Positions 1 to 5,904 are shown, counted from the stretch's first letter. The stretch: 5,904 bases of DNA from an uncultured Clostridia bacterium (GCA_937915515.1 CALGIK010000253.1:1-5904), one strand, 5' to 3'. Notes: generated by a model not told the origin, from the letters alone. Program-made: numbers and translations.

Positions 1-1
1 A

Positions 2-1402
2 AAACCAACTTTAATGATATCGGGCAGCGTTTCGTGCGACTTGGACTTTGATTATTCAAACAGCTTTATCGGATATATAAACAGCACTGAAGGGACAAAT
101 CCCGTTTTGATAAATGAAGACGAAACCCTAAAAGGCATTTATCCCGAAGAAGAAAATGTTAAAGAAAAATCTTTTGGCGGCGTCTGTTTTTTTAAAGACA
201 CAGTTATTTTAAAATACGCTTTGGCAAAGATGATGCTGCTGCCGGGGAAAAGCAAGTGGAGCTTTTGGCGGCTCATAAATCACTATAACAACAGTATAAA
301 GCTTAAATGCGTCGCTTTATCCAACTGGTATAACGCAAAAGACCTCGAAAGCTATGTTAAAGCTATGCGGCAAAACATCAACGGACGCTGCTTTAACAGT
401 TTTAATATGGACAATTTTGGAGTTATAACCAAACGCAGCACACAAAAAAAACTGTTAAGCGAGATGAATTGGCTCGAACAAATTGCCAAAACGCCCTTGG
501 CGCATTTTTGTCCGCATTACTTAGGGCGTGTGGAAGGCGAAGGCTACGGCTACAAGATGGAATATCTGGAATATCTCAGCCTTGCGGAATATTTTACCTA
601 TTACGATATCTCTAACGAGTCTTGGCGCTATATTTTTGAAAATTTGCTGACATGCGCTAAACAGATATGGGATTACGAAAAGCCGACGGATTTTGATATA
701 ATTACACGCTCAGCTAAGATTTACGAAACCAAAACAGACGAACGCACCGCCGCTTGGGAAAGACAGGATTTATTAAATCTTAAATCCGTATGCGTCAACG
801 GCAACTTATTGTTCGGCTATAATGAATGCCGCGTTATTCTTGCTGACCGTATTAAAAATTTGTCACAAACCAGCGTCAATTATTGCGGAGTTTTGCACGG
901 CGACATGTGCTTTGGAAACATTCTGTACGCACCAAAAAGCTGCACCTTTAAATTTATCGACCCTCGGGGAGATTTTGGGGGCGAAACAATTTACGGCGAT
1001 GTACGTTATGACGTAGCTAAAATACGTCACAACTATCACGGTCTTTTTGACTTTATTACAAATGATTTATTTGACATAAATCAATCGGGAGCAGCTACTT
1101 TTAAGTACAGCTTTTATTCTTCACGATTACCCGATTACCGCATATTTGATGATTTGCTTACTAAACTCGGTTTTGATATTGACGATATCGAACTAATTGA
1201 AGGGCTCTTGTTTATCAGTATGATACCTTTACACAGTGACAATAAGCAAAGACAGCTCATGTTCTTTTTGACCGCATTGGAATGTTTAAACAATCAGATT
1301 AAAAAAAATAATGACAATAAAAAATGCGACGGTTTTTCTTTAATAAGATTTTTCTCGTCTTTTAACGCTAAAAACGATGACAAGCAACAATATGAAAAAT
1401 AA
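2..1402 (+). CDS. Nucleotidyltransferase-kinase fusion protein, surface-glycan type (5' end outside the window)
   Basis: The frame is open to the left edge, so the ATG at 14 (used for numbering here) is probably internal. Residues 1-120 match the C-terminal half of a sugar nucleotidyltransferase: PTLMISGSVSCDLDF aligns with PTLLLLGDTDCDFNF of the next gene, and WYNAKDLESY (105-114) sits where WxDxG is expected. Residues from about 135 form a choline/aminoglycoside-kinase-like phosphotransferase with intact motifs: catalytic loop H295-G-D297 with N302, metal-binding D316 in FKFIDPRG, and a conserved GDVRYD at 328-333. Such proteins are commonly found in capsule or lipopolysaccharide-type loci, where they phosphorylate and activate a small substrate; the substrate here is unknown. 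The nucleotidyltransferase acidic residues look lost (GD to GS, WxD to WYN), so only the kinase is likely active. The gene overlaps the next one by 26 bases, implying one transcript. Domain calls are firm, activity is inferred. Confidence 0.85.
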   Translation, partial: KPTLMISGSVSCDLDFDYSNSFIGYINSTEGTNPVLINEDETLKGIYPEEENVKEKSFGGVCFFKDTVILKYALAKMMLLPGKSKWSFWRLINHYNNSIKLKCVALSNWYNAKDLESYVKAMRQNINGRCFNSFNMDNFGVITKRSTQKKLLSEMNWLEQIAKTPLAHFCPHYLGRVEGEGYGYKMEYLEYLSLAEYFTYYDISNESWRYIFENLLTCAKQIWDYEKPTDFDIITRSAKIYETKTDERTAAWERQDLLNLKSVCVNGNLLFGYNECRVILADRIKNLSQTSVNYCGVLHGDMCFGNILYAPKSCTFKFIDPRGDFGGETIYGDVRYDVAKIRHNYHGLFDFITNDLFDINQSGAATFKYSFYSSRLPDYRIFDDLLTKLGFDIDDIELIEGLLFISMIPLHSDNKQRQLMFFLTALECLNNQIKKNNDNKKCDGFSLIRFFSSFNAKNDDKQQYEK

Positions 1403-2042
1403 ACAAGTTAATTTTCAAACTGTAGTATTAATGGCAGGCAAGTCGACACGGCTTATGCCTATTTCTTATGCATTACCAAAAGGATTGATAAGCTTGTTTA
1501 ATAAACCTGCTGTGTTTAATCTGCTTACAAGCCTAATAAATTTGGGGTGTAACGATGTAACCTTTGTAGCTAATACCTCAAATAAGTCCTTAATTGAAGA
1601 TTTTGCTAAAAAAGCCTATAAAAATATAAACATAAATGTAGTCGTACAACAGGAAGCAAACGGACCATTAACGGCTTTTAGCGCCGCAAAAGAAAATATT
1701 TATCTGCCTACGCTTTTGTTATTAGGCGATACCGACTGTGATTTTAATTTTTGTCATGAGGATTTTTTATGTGATTGGTTGGGAGTATGTAAAGTCGACC
1801 CAAAAACCTCTAATCGTTGGTGTATGGCGCAAACAGACTCAAAAGGGATAATAACAAAACTTATTGATAAACCTGAAACAAGCGTTGATACTGACCTTGC
1901 TTTAATGGGTTTATATTTTTTTGCCGACCCAAATTTACTCAAAACCGCTTTATACAAAGACTACTGTAAGGTTAAAGGCGAATATCAGCTTTCTTCCGCG
2001 ATAGATTTTTACGCTAAAACACGCCCTTTAAAGCAAAACTGA
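1377..2042 (+). CDS. Nucleotidyltransferase domain, N-terminal piece of a frameshifted fusion gene
   Basis: This 221-residue frame holds a nucleotidyltransferase of the sugar-phosphate/LicC-like class, which joins a phosphorylated substrate to a nucleotide and releases pyrophosphate. Visible motifs are the nucleotide-binding loop AGKSTRL (20-26) with PK at 34-35, a GP pair at 96-97, the metal-binding GDTD at 117-120, and GEYQLSSAIDFY at 201-212. It stops at TGA 2040-2042, just before the expected last motif. That motif, WRDSG, is found in the -1 frame at 2051-2065, so this piece alone lacks the second metal-binding Asp and is probably inactive. The ATG at 1377 overlaps the previous gene; ATG 1392 (MKNKQ) is an equally good start. 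Neither has a Shine-Dalgarno sequence, so translation probably relies on coupling to the upstream gene. The piece belongs with the frame at 2030-2920 as one protein of about 514 residues. Confidence 0.85.
   Translation: MTSNNMKNKQVNFQTVVLMAGKSTRLMPISYALPKGLISLFNKPAVFNLLTSLINLGCNDVTFVANTSNKSLIEDFAKKAYKNININVVVQQEANGPLTAFSAAKENIYLPTLLLLGDTDCDFNFCHEDFLCDWLGVCKVDPKTSNRWCMAQTDSKGIITKLIDKPETSVDTDLALMGLYFFADPNLLKTALYKDYCKVKGEYQLSSAIDFYAKTRPLKQN
2024..2030 (+). other. Frame-change site with a slippery heptamer C-CCT-TTA
   Basis: The upstream frame is read cgc-cct-tta-aag and ends at TGA 2040-2042. The -1 frame opens only after TAA 2015-2017, so the change must fall between 2018 and 2042. Inside that short stretch CCCTTTA fits the X-XXY-YYZ pattern in the correct phase for a -1 slip (cct-tta to ccc-ttt). 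Either it is programmed frameshifting, or one base has been lost from the run ccctttaaa by mutation or sequencing error. I see no strong stem or pseudoknot at the usual 5-9 base distance and no Shine-Dalgarno-like stimulator upstream, which favours base loss. Confidence 0.6.
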
Positions 2043-2920
2043 TAAAGGAATGGCGGGACAGCGGAGCATTAAATACTTATGCTTTAGCAAAAACGCAATT
2101 TAAGTCGCAGCGTTATTTAAGCGTAATAAGGGAAAACAATACGGTAATTAAAAAAGGTAAAATAAAGGGTGTTGCAGATTGGCTTAAAGCTGTTTCTAAA
2201 AGTCAAGCGGCAGAGCTTATACCTTCTTTTTACGGTTGTACAGCCGAAAGTATTTGTGAGGAATTTCTGCCGCAAAAAACCTTGTCCGAAATAATCAATT
2301 ATTACCCTTTGCCCGAAGGCAATTTGAGTTTTATTTATGCTCAGCTTGTCGAATTTTTAATTAAGTTAAATAGTGTTAAAATTGATTTGTCAGATATACC
2401 TTTTTATAAATTTGATTATGATGAAGGTATTTTTAAACAAATAAGACCTTATTATAAGGGAAGCGAAGATGATTTTAACAAAAAAACGTCTAAGGTAAAA
2501 AATTTAGCTAAAGATATTTCGGCAAACACAAATTGTTATAAAGGAATTGTTCATTACAATCTGCATTTTGACAACATTTATTATGAGGAACAAACAACTT
2601 CCTTTAAATTTGACAATCCAAACGAAAAGGGAATTATCGTAGGCGATATAAGAGCAGATTACGCTTTGCTGCGCCTTAACGCCGCTCAAAGAGTGTGTCA
2701 AATAAAAGACAGGCTATTTAAAATAAAAAACGGCGGCATTTTTTGGTTGTCCGATGCGCCAAAAAATTTTTTGGACGATATACTTAACCAAAAAGGTTTT
2801 AATTTAGCGCAAATTAAAGCTTTGGAATTTTTTGCAGCGCATTTACTTACCGTTTACTTTGACGATGAACAAAAAACGGCTTTGTATATAATGCTTGCTC
2901 AAATGCTTGACGAGTTTTGA
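2030..2920 (+). CDS. C-terminal piece of the frameshifted fusion gene: end of nucleotidyltransferase plus degenerate kinase domain
   Basis: This frame has no stop for about 900 bases and continues the protein begun at 1377. It opens with KAKLIKEWRDSGALNTY, the missing C-terminal motif of the nucleotidyltransferase with its metal-binding Asp (D228 of the joined product). A linker and a choline/aminoglycoside-kinase-like domain follow. The kinase matches the upstream paralogue without difficulty (HYNLHFDN against HGDMCFGN, then FKF.NP, then GDIRADYA), but catalytic Asp is Asn (N395), the glycine is Tyr, and the metal-binding Asp is Asn (N414). It is therefore probably a pseudokinase, perhaps keeping a binding or structural role. 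The first possible stand-alone start is TTG 2282, with no ribosome binding site, which would cut the domain; an independent gene is unlikely. Bases 2043-2281, which otherwise look intergenic, are coding in this reading. Confidence 0.8.
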   Translation, partial: KAKLIKEWRDSGALNTYALAKTQFKSQRYLSVIRENNTVIKKGKIKGVADWLKAVSKSQAAELIPSFYGCTAESICEEFLPQKTLSEIINYYPLPEGNLSFIYAQLVEFLIKLNSVKIDLSDIPFYKFDYDEGIFKQIRPYYKGSEDDFNKKTSKVKNLAKDISANTNCYKGIVHYNLHFDNIYYEEQTTSFKFDNPNEKGIIVGDIRADYALLRLNAAQRVCQIKDRLFKIKNGGIFWLSDAPKNFLDDILNQKGFNLAQIKALEFFAAHLLTVYFDDEQKTALYIMLAQMLDEF

Positions 2921-2994
2921 TATTTTTAACTAAGTTTTATTATACCAAGATTAATATTACGTTAACAATCAATAAACAACTGATTTTTAAACAT

Positions 2995-3038
2995 AACAAA
3001 AATGGATAAACGGTGTTTGTCCTTTTTTTGTGTTTATC
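2995..3038 (-). terminator. Intrinsic terminator of the rsmA operon, sharing an arm with the + strand terminator
   Basis: Read on the - strand, GATAAAC (3038-3032) pairs perfectly over 7 bases with GTTTATC (3011-3005), and a T-rich tract, ATTTTTGTT, follows at 3003-2995. It begins three bases after the rsmA stop codon. The loop is long (20 bases) and contains an alternative partner for the same arm, with one C-A mismatch on this strand, so efficiency is uncertain. Position and T tract support a terminator shared by the two convergent operons. Confidence 0.6.
3004..3029 (+). terminator. Intrinsic terminator of the + strand fusion-gene operon
   Basis: An 8-base stem, GGATAAAC (3004-3011) with GTTTGTCC (3015-3022), contains one G-U pair and a 3-base loop, and is followed directly by seven T residues (3023-3029). 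It lies 84 bases after the last stop codon of the + strand genes and before the convergent rsmA stop. Confidence 0.88.
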
Positions 3039-3040
3039 AA

Positions 3041-3853
3041 TTAAGGTGTTTTTAATAAATCTATATTATTACTGAGTAGCGCATATTGTTTTGGCGAAAG
3101 CTCTTCTCCCCTGAATAGAGGTTGAATGTTAAATTCTTTCAAAAAGTTTTCGGCTTTTTCGCGGCTTATTTTGTACGAAGCCATTAAATTGTTTACCAAT
3201 GTTTTTCGTCGCATATTAAAAGCGTTTTTGACCAACAGTCTAAAAATGTCAAAGTTTTTTATATCATATTTGTTGCCGACAAAATCGGCTTTTATCACTA
3301 CGCTGTCGACGTTAGGCTCCGGATAAAAAAATGTTCTGTCAATATAGCGTGTGATTTTTACATCCGCCACGGCACTCAGCATAACGGTAATTGTGCCGTA
3401 ATCGCTTGTGCCTTCCTTTGCGGCAAGTCTTTCGCCTACTTCTTTTTGTAAGGTCAACGTCAGGCTTTTAATTTTTTTTGCTTCTTCGACAAAACGCATA
3501 ACAACTGGAGTTGATATATAATAAGGCAAATTTGCCGCAACAATATAGTTGTCGCCTAACTTTGACTCAATTTCGTTTAAATCCGACTGCATAATATCTT
3601 GATAAACTAATTCTATGTTATCAAAATCACGCAAATTTTGCGTTAAAACCGTCATTAAATCCTTGTCAATTTCGTAAGAAACAACTTTTTTTGCACGCTT
3701 AGCCAACTCTGCTGTTAATGCGCCTGCGCCTGCGCCGATTTCGAGCACAACATCGTTTTTGGTAATTTGAGCATCATCAGCAATTGCCGAAAGCAAGCTA
3801 ACATCGCTTAAAAAGTTTTGTCCGTATTTTTTTTTAAAATAATGATTAATCAT
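3041..3853 (-). CDS. rsmA: RsmA/KsgA, 16S rRNA (adenine1518/1519-N6) dimethyltransferase
   Basis: This enzyme transfers four methyl groups from S-adenosylmethionine to two adjacent adenines in the 3' terminal hairpin of 16S rRNA, a late small-subunit maturation step; loss gives kasugamycin resistance. The 270-residue length is normal for the family. The motifs are complete: KKYGQNFL (8-15), SAM-binding EIGAGAGALT (38-47), the acidic residue in SYEID (E61), D86, catalytic NLPYYIS (108-114), FFYPEPNVDS (175-184) and the C-terminal MRRKTLVNNL (214-223) of the helical rRNA-contacting domain. The ATG at 3853 overlaps the upstream TGA in an ATGA arrangement and has no close Shine-Dalgarno sequence; an AGAGGA lies too far upstream. 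Translation is therefore probably coupled to the secreted-protein gene before it. Identification is secure; the operon context is unusual. Confidence 0.97.
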   Translation of the reverse strand: MINHYFKKKYGQNFLSDVSLLSAIADDAQITKNDVVLEIGAGAGALTAELAKRAKKVVSYEIDKDLMTVLTQNLRDFDNIELVYQDIMQSDLNEIESKLGDNYIVAANLPYYISTPVVMRFVEEAKKIKSLTLTLQKEVGERLAAKEGTSDYGTITVMLSAVADVKITRYIDRTFFYPEPNVDSVVIKADFVGNKYDIKNFDIFRLLVKNAFNMRRKTLVNNLMASYKISREKAENFLKEFNIQPLFRGEELSPKQYALLSNNIDLLKTP

Positions 3854-4710
3854 ATGTTAGGTAAATCGTCCTCTATTACAGAAGTTAAATCAGCTCCCAA
3901 AACGAGTCTGACGTTTTGATTGAAAAATGGGTTAGATGATTTTTCCTTTATCGTTACTAAATTGTTGTTTGTATCAGTATATGCGGCGAGTGAGTAAGCA
4001 AAGGGGTCAAAATAAACAAGCAGCCCTAAATCAAAATTATATCCGCCTTTTAAATAAATATCTCCCTCTGTTGTCATGTAAGCAAATACAGTTGAATTGA
4101 CAGAAAAACTCCTGCTTACGGTTGAATAAACGGTAAGACCTGCTATCTGCTCTGTCGGCACCATATTAAATTCGCTGTTGTTTTTTTGCTGTTCTGTAGC
4201 CAAATGCGCAACAGTAATATAATCAAATTGGGAATATGTTAATGGTTTTTCAATTAAAGGGTAAACAATAAGCTTAGTAGCATTTGTTACAGGCAAAACA
4301 AAGTCTGACAAATTTAACTCATTACCTAAATAAGGTGCTGCTTCTTCACCCTCTGTCATAATTACAGGGTCAACTAATTGTAGGTTATTTTCGGCGTTAT
4401 ATTTAATGCCCACTGCGGCAATTTTTAAGTTTATTTTCATCCATCTGTCGGTTCGGTTTATTAATGTCAATTTTTCGGATATTTCTTCTCCCGGATAGAA
4501 AGAAGCAGGATTTTCTGTCTGTCCGATTGAAGAATTTATATCAATGACATCGCTTATGCTGCCTGTTAAATTGATAATATCTAACACAAATCCGTCAACC
4601 TTAGACACCTTGCTATGCAAAAACCATGCAAAAATGCCGCCTACGGCAAGCAAAAACGCTAATATCAACATAATTATACTGTAAAATAATCTTTTTTTGT
4701 ATTGCTTCAT
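3850..4710 (-). CDS. Secreted TasA-like protein with SipW-type signal peptide
   Basis: I take the ATG at 4710 (286 residues), because the upstream in-frame TTG at 4716 adds only two residues. The N-terminus has a basic stretch (KQYKKR), a hydrophobic segment at about 9-30 and the end motif GGIFAWF, the pattern of signal peptides cut by the SipW-type peptidase in TasA, CalY/camelysin and relatives. FYPGEEISEKLTLINRTD (71-88) resembles the PGD...NNG strand pair that starts the TasA beta-sandwich. The rest is beta-rich with no sortase motif, no second membrane segment and no cysteine. It is probably exported and then either anchored or assembled at the cell surface; the partner is unknown and no sipW gene is in view. 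It follows the gene at 4720-5745 after a 9-base gap, and its stop overlaps the rsmA start. Fold assignment is by motif only. Confidence 0.75.
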   Translation of the reverse strand: MKQYKKRLFYSIIMLILAFLLAVGGIFAWFLHSKVSKVDGFVLDIINLTGSISDVIDINSSIGQTENPASFYPGEEISEKLTLINRTDRWMKINLKIAAVGIKYNAENNLQLVDPVIMTEGEEAAPYLGNELNLSDFVLPVTNATKLIVYPLIEKPLTYSQFDYITVAHLATEQQKNNSEFNMVPTEQIAGLTVYSTVSRSFSVNSTVFAYMTTEGDIYLKGGYNFDLGLLVYFDPFAYSLAAYTDTNNNLVTIKEKSSNPFFNQNVRLVLGADLTSVIEDDLPNI

Positions 4711-4719
4711 AATCAAATA

Positions 4720-5745
4720 CTACTCGGGTAAAACGCTCCCCCTTAGTTTGATATAAGGTATTTCAAACTCCATTTTGCCCGAAAAAAATTCGCTGCTTTC
4801 CTCCTCGTTGCTGTAAATAAAAATACGTTCGGCGTCTACGATAGAGTCTATAGCGTTTTTTATGCTTTGTTGCCCGAAAGCCGTTAAGACTTGCGGATAT
4901 TTTTTAATAAAAGCATCATAGTAAAGTCCCTCTAACGAATAATCGGTAGCATTTAAAATATATTGCGCAATGCTGTTTGAATCTTGAGAGCAGGAAAGAG
5001 CAAAGTTAATTTCTATCAGATTATCCGGAGGCAAAATTACAAGACTGTTAGTATCATAATTTTGTCCGCTGTTAATATTTTCTCCCATAAAACTTTGACC
5101 TTTTATGTATTGCCAAAGGAATTTTTCGGCCGTATATTTTTTTGTTGATATAACCGTATTATACCCTTGCTCCAAATTGTTTAATCCCTCACCTTTTTCG
5201 TAAAGAGTGTAGTTTAAGGAAGTTATGCTGAATAATAACCTTGCGGTATTAGTTGAATAATACTCAAGCATAATGTCGTCAGTAAGAGAAGGCTCTTCCA
5301 TATTAAGATAAGCTACTAAAACTTCAAAAAAATCTTTTTGCATCGAGCCAAAACTTAAATCAACCGATACATTCCTTTTTCCGTTGTTTGCCATAACGAT
5401 TTTATATGTAAGACTTTTTCCTGCGTATATATCGCTAAAATATGACGGATGATTTGTTAGAGGGTGCACATTATTATTTAGCGCTTGCGTAAGCGGAATA
5501 TACAAATTTGTCAAAACACCTTGTCGTGTAGAAATATCTTCTGTCGTTTCGTTTAAAATACCGTCAAAATCGTCATCAAGCCCCATATAAGCCTCTGCTA
5601 TTATATCAGCTGCTCCTGTGTATAAAAAATATTCGTTGTTTCTGTTGAAGGCATATGTAAACCATGCAAAAGCCACTCCTACAATAAGCATTAAGGAGAG
5701 AAACAATGCAATTATACTTGATAACAATCTTTTTTTATTGTTCAT
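4720..5745 (-). CDS. Secreted TasA-like protein with SipW-type signal peptide and an Asp-rich loop
   Basis: This 341-residue protein starts with NNKKR, a hydrophobic segment (about 7-27) and VGVAFAWFT, the same SipW-type signal pattern as its downstream neighbour. AGKSLTYKIVMANNGKRN (108-125) matches the PG-x-x-hydrophobic...NNG element of TasA-like beta-sandwiches, which places it in the same class. The insertion before this element contains DDDFDGILNE (57-66), which resembles a calcium-binding EF-hand or dockerin loop at its first positions, though position 12 is Thr rather than the usual acidic residue. The C-terminal third is mixed, with one Cys (near 252) and no sortase signal. The start lies 7 bases after the stop of the upstream gene without a Shine-Dalgarno sequence, again suggesting coupled translation. 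A role in an extracellular matrix or surface fibre is inferred from family resemblance only. Confidence 0.75.
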   Translation of the reverse strand: MNNKKRLLSSIIALFLSLMLIVGVAFAWFTYAFNRNNEYFLYTGAADIIAEAYMGLDDDFDGILNETTEDISTRQGVLTNLYIPLTQALNNNVHPLTNHPSYFSDIYAGKSLTYKIVMANNGKRNVSVDLSFGSMQKDFFEVLVAYLNMEEPSLTDDIMLEYYSTNTARLLFSITSLNYTLYEKGEGLNNLEQGYNTVISTKKYTAEKFLWQYIKGQSFMGENINSGQNYDTNSLVILPPDNLIEINFALSCSQDSNSIAQYILNATDYSLEGLYYDAFIKKYPQVLTAFGQQSIKNAIDSIVDAERIFIYSNEEESSEFFSGKMEFEIPYIKLRGSVLPE

Positions 5746-5752
5746 TTTTGTG

Positions 5753-5904
5753 TCAGTTTTTATATAACAAATTGAATTGCTTATATACCTTTGTACCGTT
5801 GACGGTTGCCGAAAGTATTAAACTCACTGTGTCGCCGTCGCTAAGCGAATCGCAAGTGATTATGTTTTGACCGTATTCGTCTGCCGTTATCGAAAATGTT
5901 TGAT
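5753..5904 (-). CDS. C-terminal end of an unidentified protein (5' part outside the window)
   Basis: Only the last 49 residues are visible, read from 5902 to the TGA at 5753-5755. The other two frames on this strand have stops. The sequence is rich in alternating hydrophobic and polar residues (VSLILSATVNGTKVY), which suggests beta strands as in the end of an immunoglobulin-like or TasA-like surface domain. It ends without a membrane segment or sortase motif. The 7-base spacing to the next gene puts it in the same operon as the two SipW-type signal proteins, so it may be a third exported component; this rests on context rather than on a recognised motif. Confidence 0.6.
   Translation of the reverse strand, partial: QTFSITADEYGQNIITCDSLSDGDTVSLILSATVNGTKVYKQFNLLYKN

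Noticed and set aside
822..1016. Small + strand frame inside the first fusion gene
   Set aside because: It lies wholly within a well-supported coding region in another frame and encodes nothing recognisable.
1754..1957. Small - strand frame opposite the nucleotidyltransferase
   Set aside because: It is antisense to conserved coding sequence, with no start signal and no recognisable motif.
2065..2084. Hairpin GAGCAT...ATGCTT as a frameshift stimulator
   Set aside because: The stem is short and A/T-rich, and starts about 34 bases after the heptamer, too far for a typical stimulatory structure.
2504..2701. Small - strand frame opposite the degenerate kinase
   Set aside because: It is antisense to the conserved kinase-like region and is explained by codon bias.
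2282..2920. Independent gene starting at TTG 2282
   Set aside because: The same frame continues upstream to 2018 with clear homology to the paralogue, and the TTG has no ribosome binding site, so it is part of the split fusion gene.
14..2920. Naming the fusion proteins LicA/LicC (phosphocholine pathway)
   Set aside because: The domain logic is similar, but substrate-specific residues cannot be judged by eye and related fusions occur in many capsule loci with other substrates.
3126..3326. Small + strand frame opposite rsmA
   Set aside because: It is antisense to a highly conserved housekeeping gene; its composition follows from rsmA codons.
4711..4716. TTG start two codons before ATG 4710 for the TasA-like protein
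   Set aside because: ATG 4710 directly precedes the basic signal-peptide stretch; the TTG adds only two residues and has no supporting site.
1..5904. tRNA, rRNA, CRISPR array, transposon ends or riboswitch
   Set aside because: No cloverleaf, regularly spaced repeat, terminal inverted repeat or transposase, or recognisable aptamer was seen, and nearly all of the sequence is coding.

Overview
This AT-rich window (G+C well below half by eye, standard code with TAA, TAG and TGA all used as stops) looks like a low-G+C Bacillota genome, probably clostridial. That placement is inferred from the RsmA sequence type and from secreted proteins with SipW-type (TasA/CalY-like) signal peptides; no rRNA is present to fix it. 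No RNA gene, insertion sequence, CRISPR array or phage gene was seen.

Left half, + strand (1-2920): two overlapping genes encode paralogous two-domain proteins, each a sugar-type nucleotidyltransferase domain followed by a choline/aminoglycoside-kinase-like phosphotransferase domain. This architecture is typical of capsule, teichoic acid or other surface-glycan loci. The first gene is cut by the left edge. The second is split by a -1 frame change near 2024-2030, and its two pieces join into one protein of about 514 residues. The two proteins have opposite defects: the first keeps the kinase residues but has lost the nucleotidyltransferase acidic residues, and the second keeps the nucleotidyltransferase residues but has lost the kinase residues. 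Together they would make one complete kinase plus nucleotidyltransferase pathway.

Middle (2921-3040): a short convergent intergenic region with a strong intrinsic terminator that probably works in both directions.

Right half, - strand (5904 to 3041): a tight operon, read right to left. It holds the C-terminal end of an unidentified protein, two membrane-anchored or secreted proteins with SipW-type signals and TasA-like beta-sandwich motifs, and rsmA (16S rRNA dimethyladenosine transferase), whose start codon overlaps the preceding stop. Its promoter lies beyond the right edge.

The points most worth following are the reciprocal active-site loss in the tandem paralogues, the canonical-looking slippery heptamer exactly where the second one changes frame, and the coupling of a housekeeping rRNA methylase to matrix-fibre-like secreted proteins.
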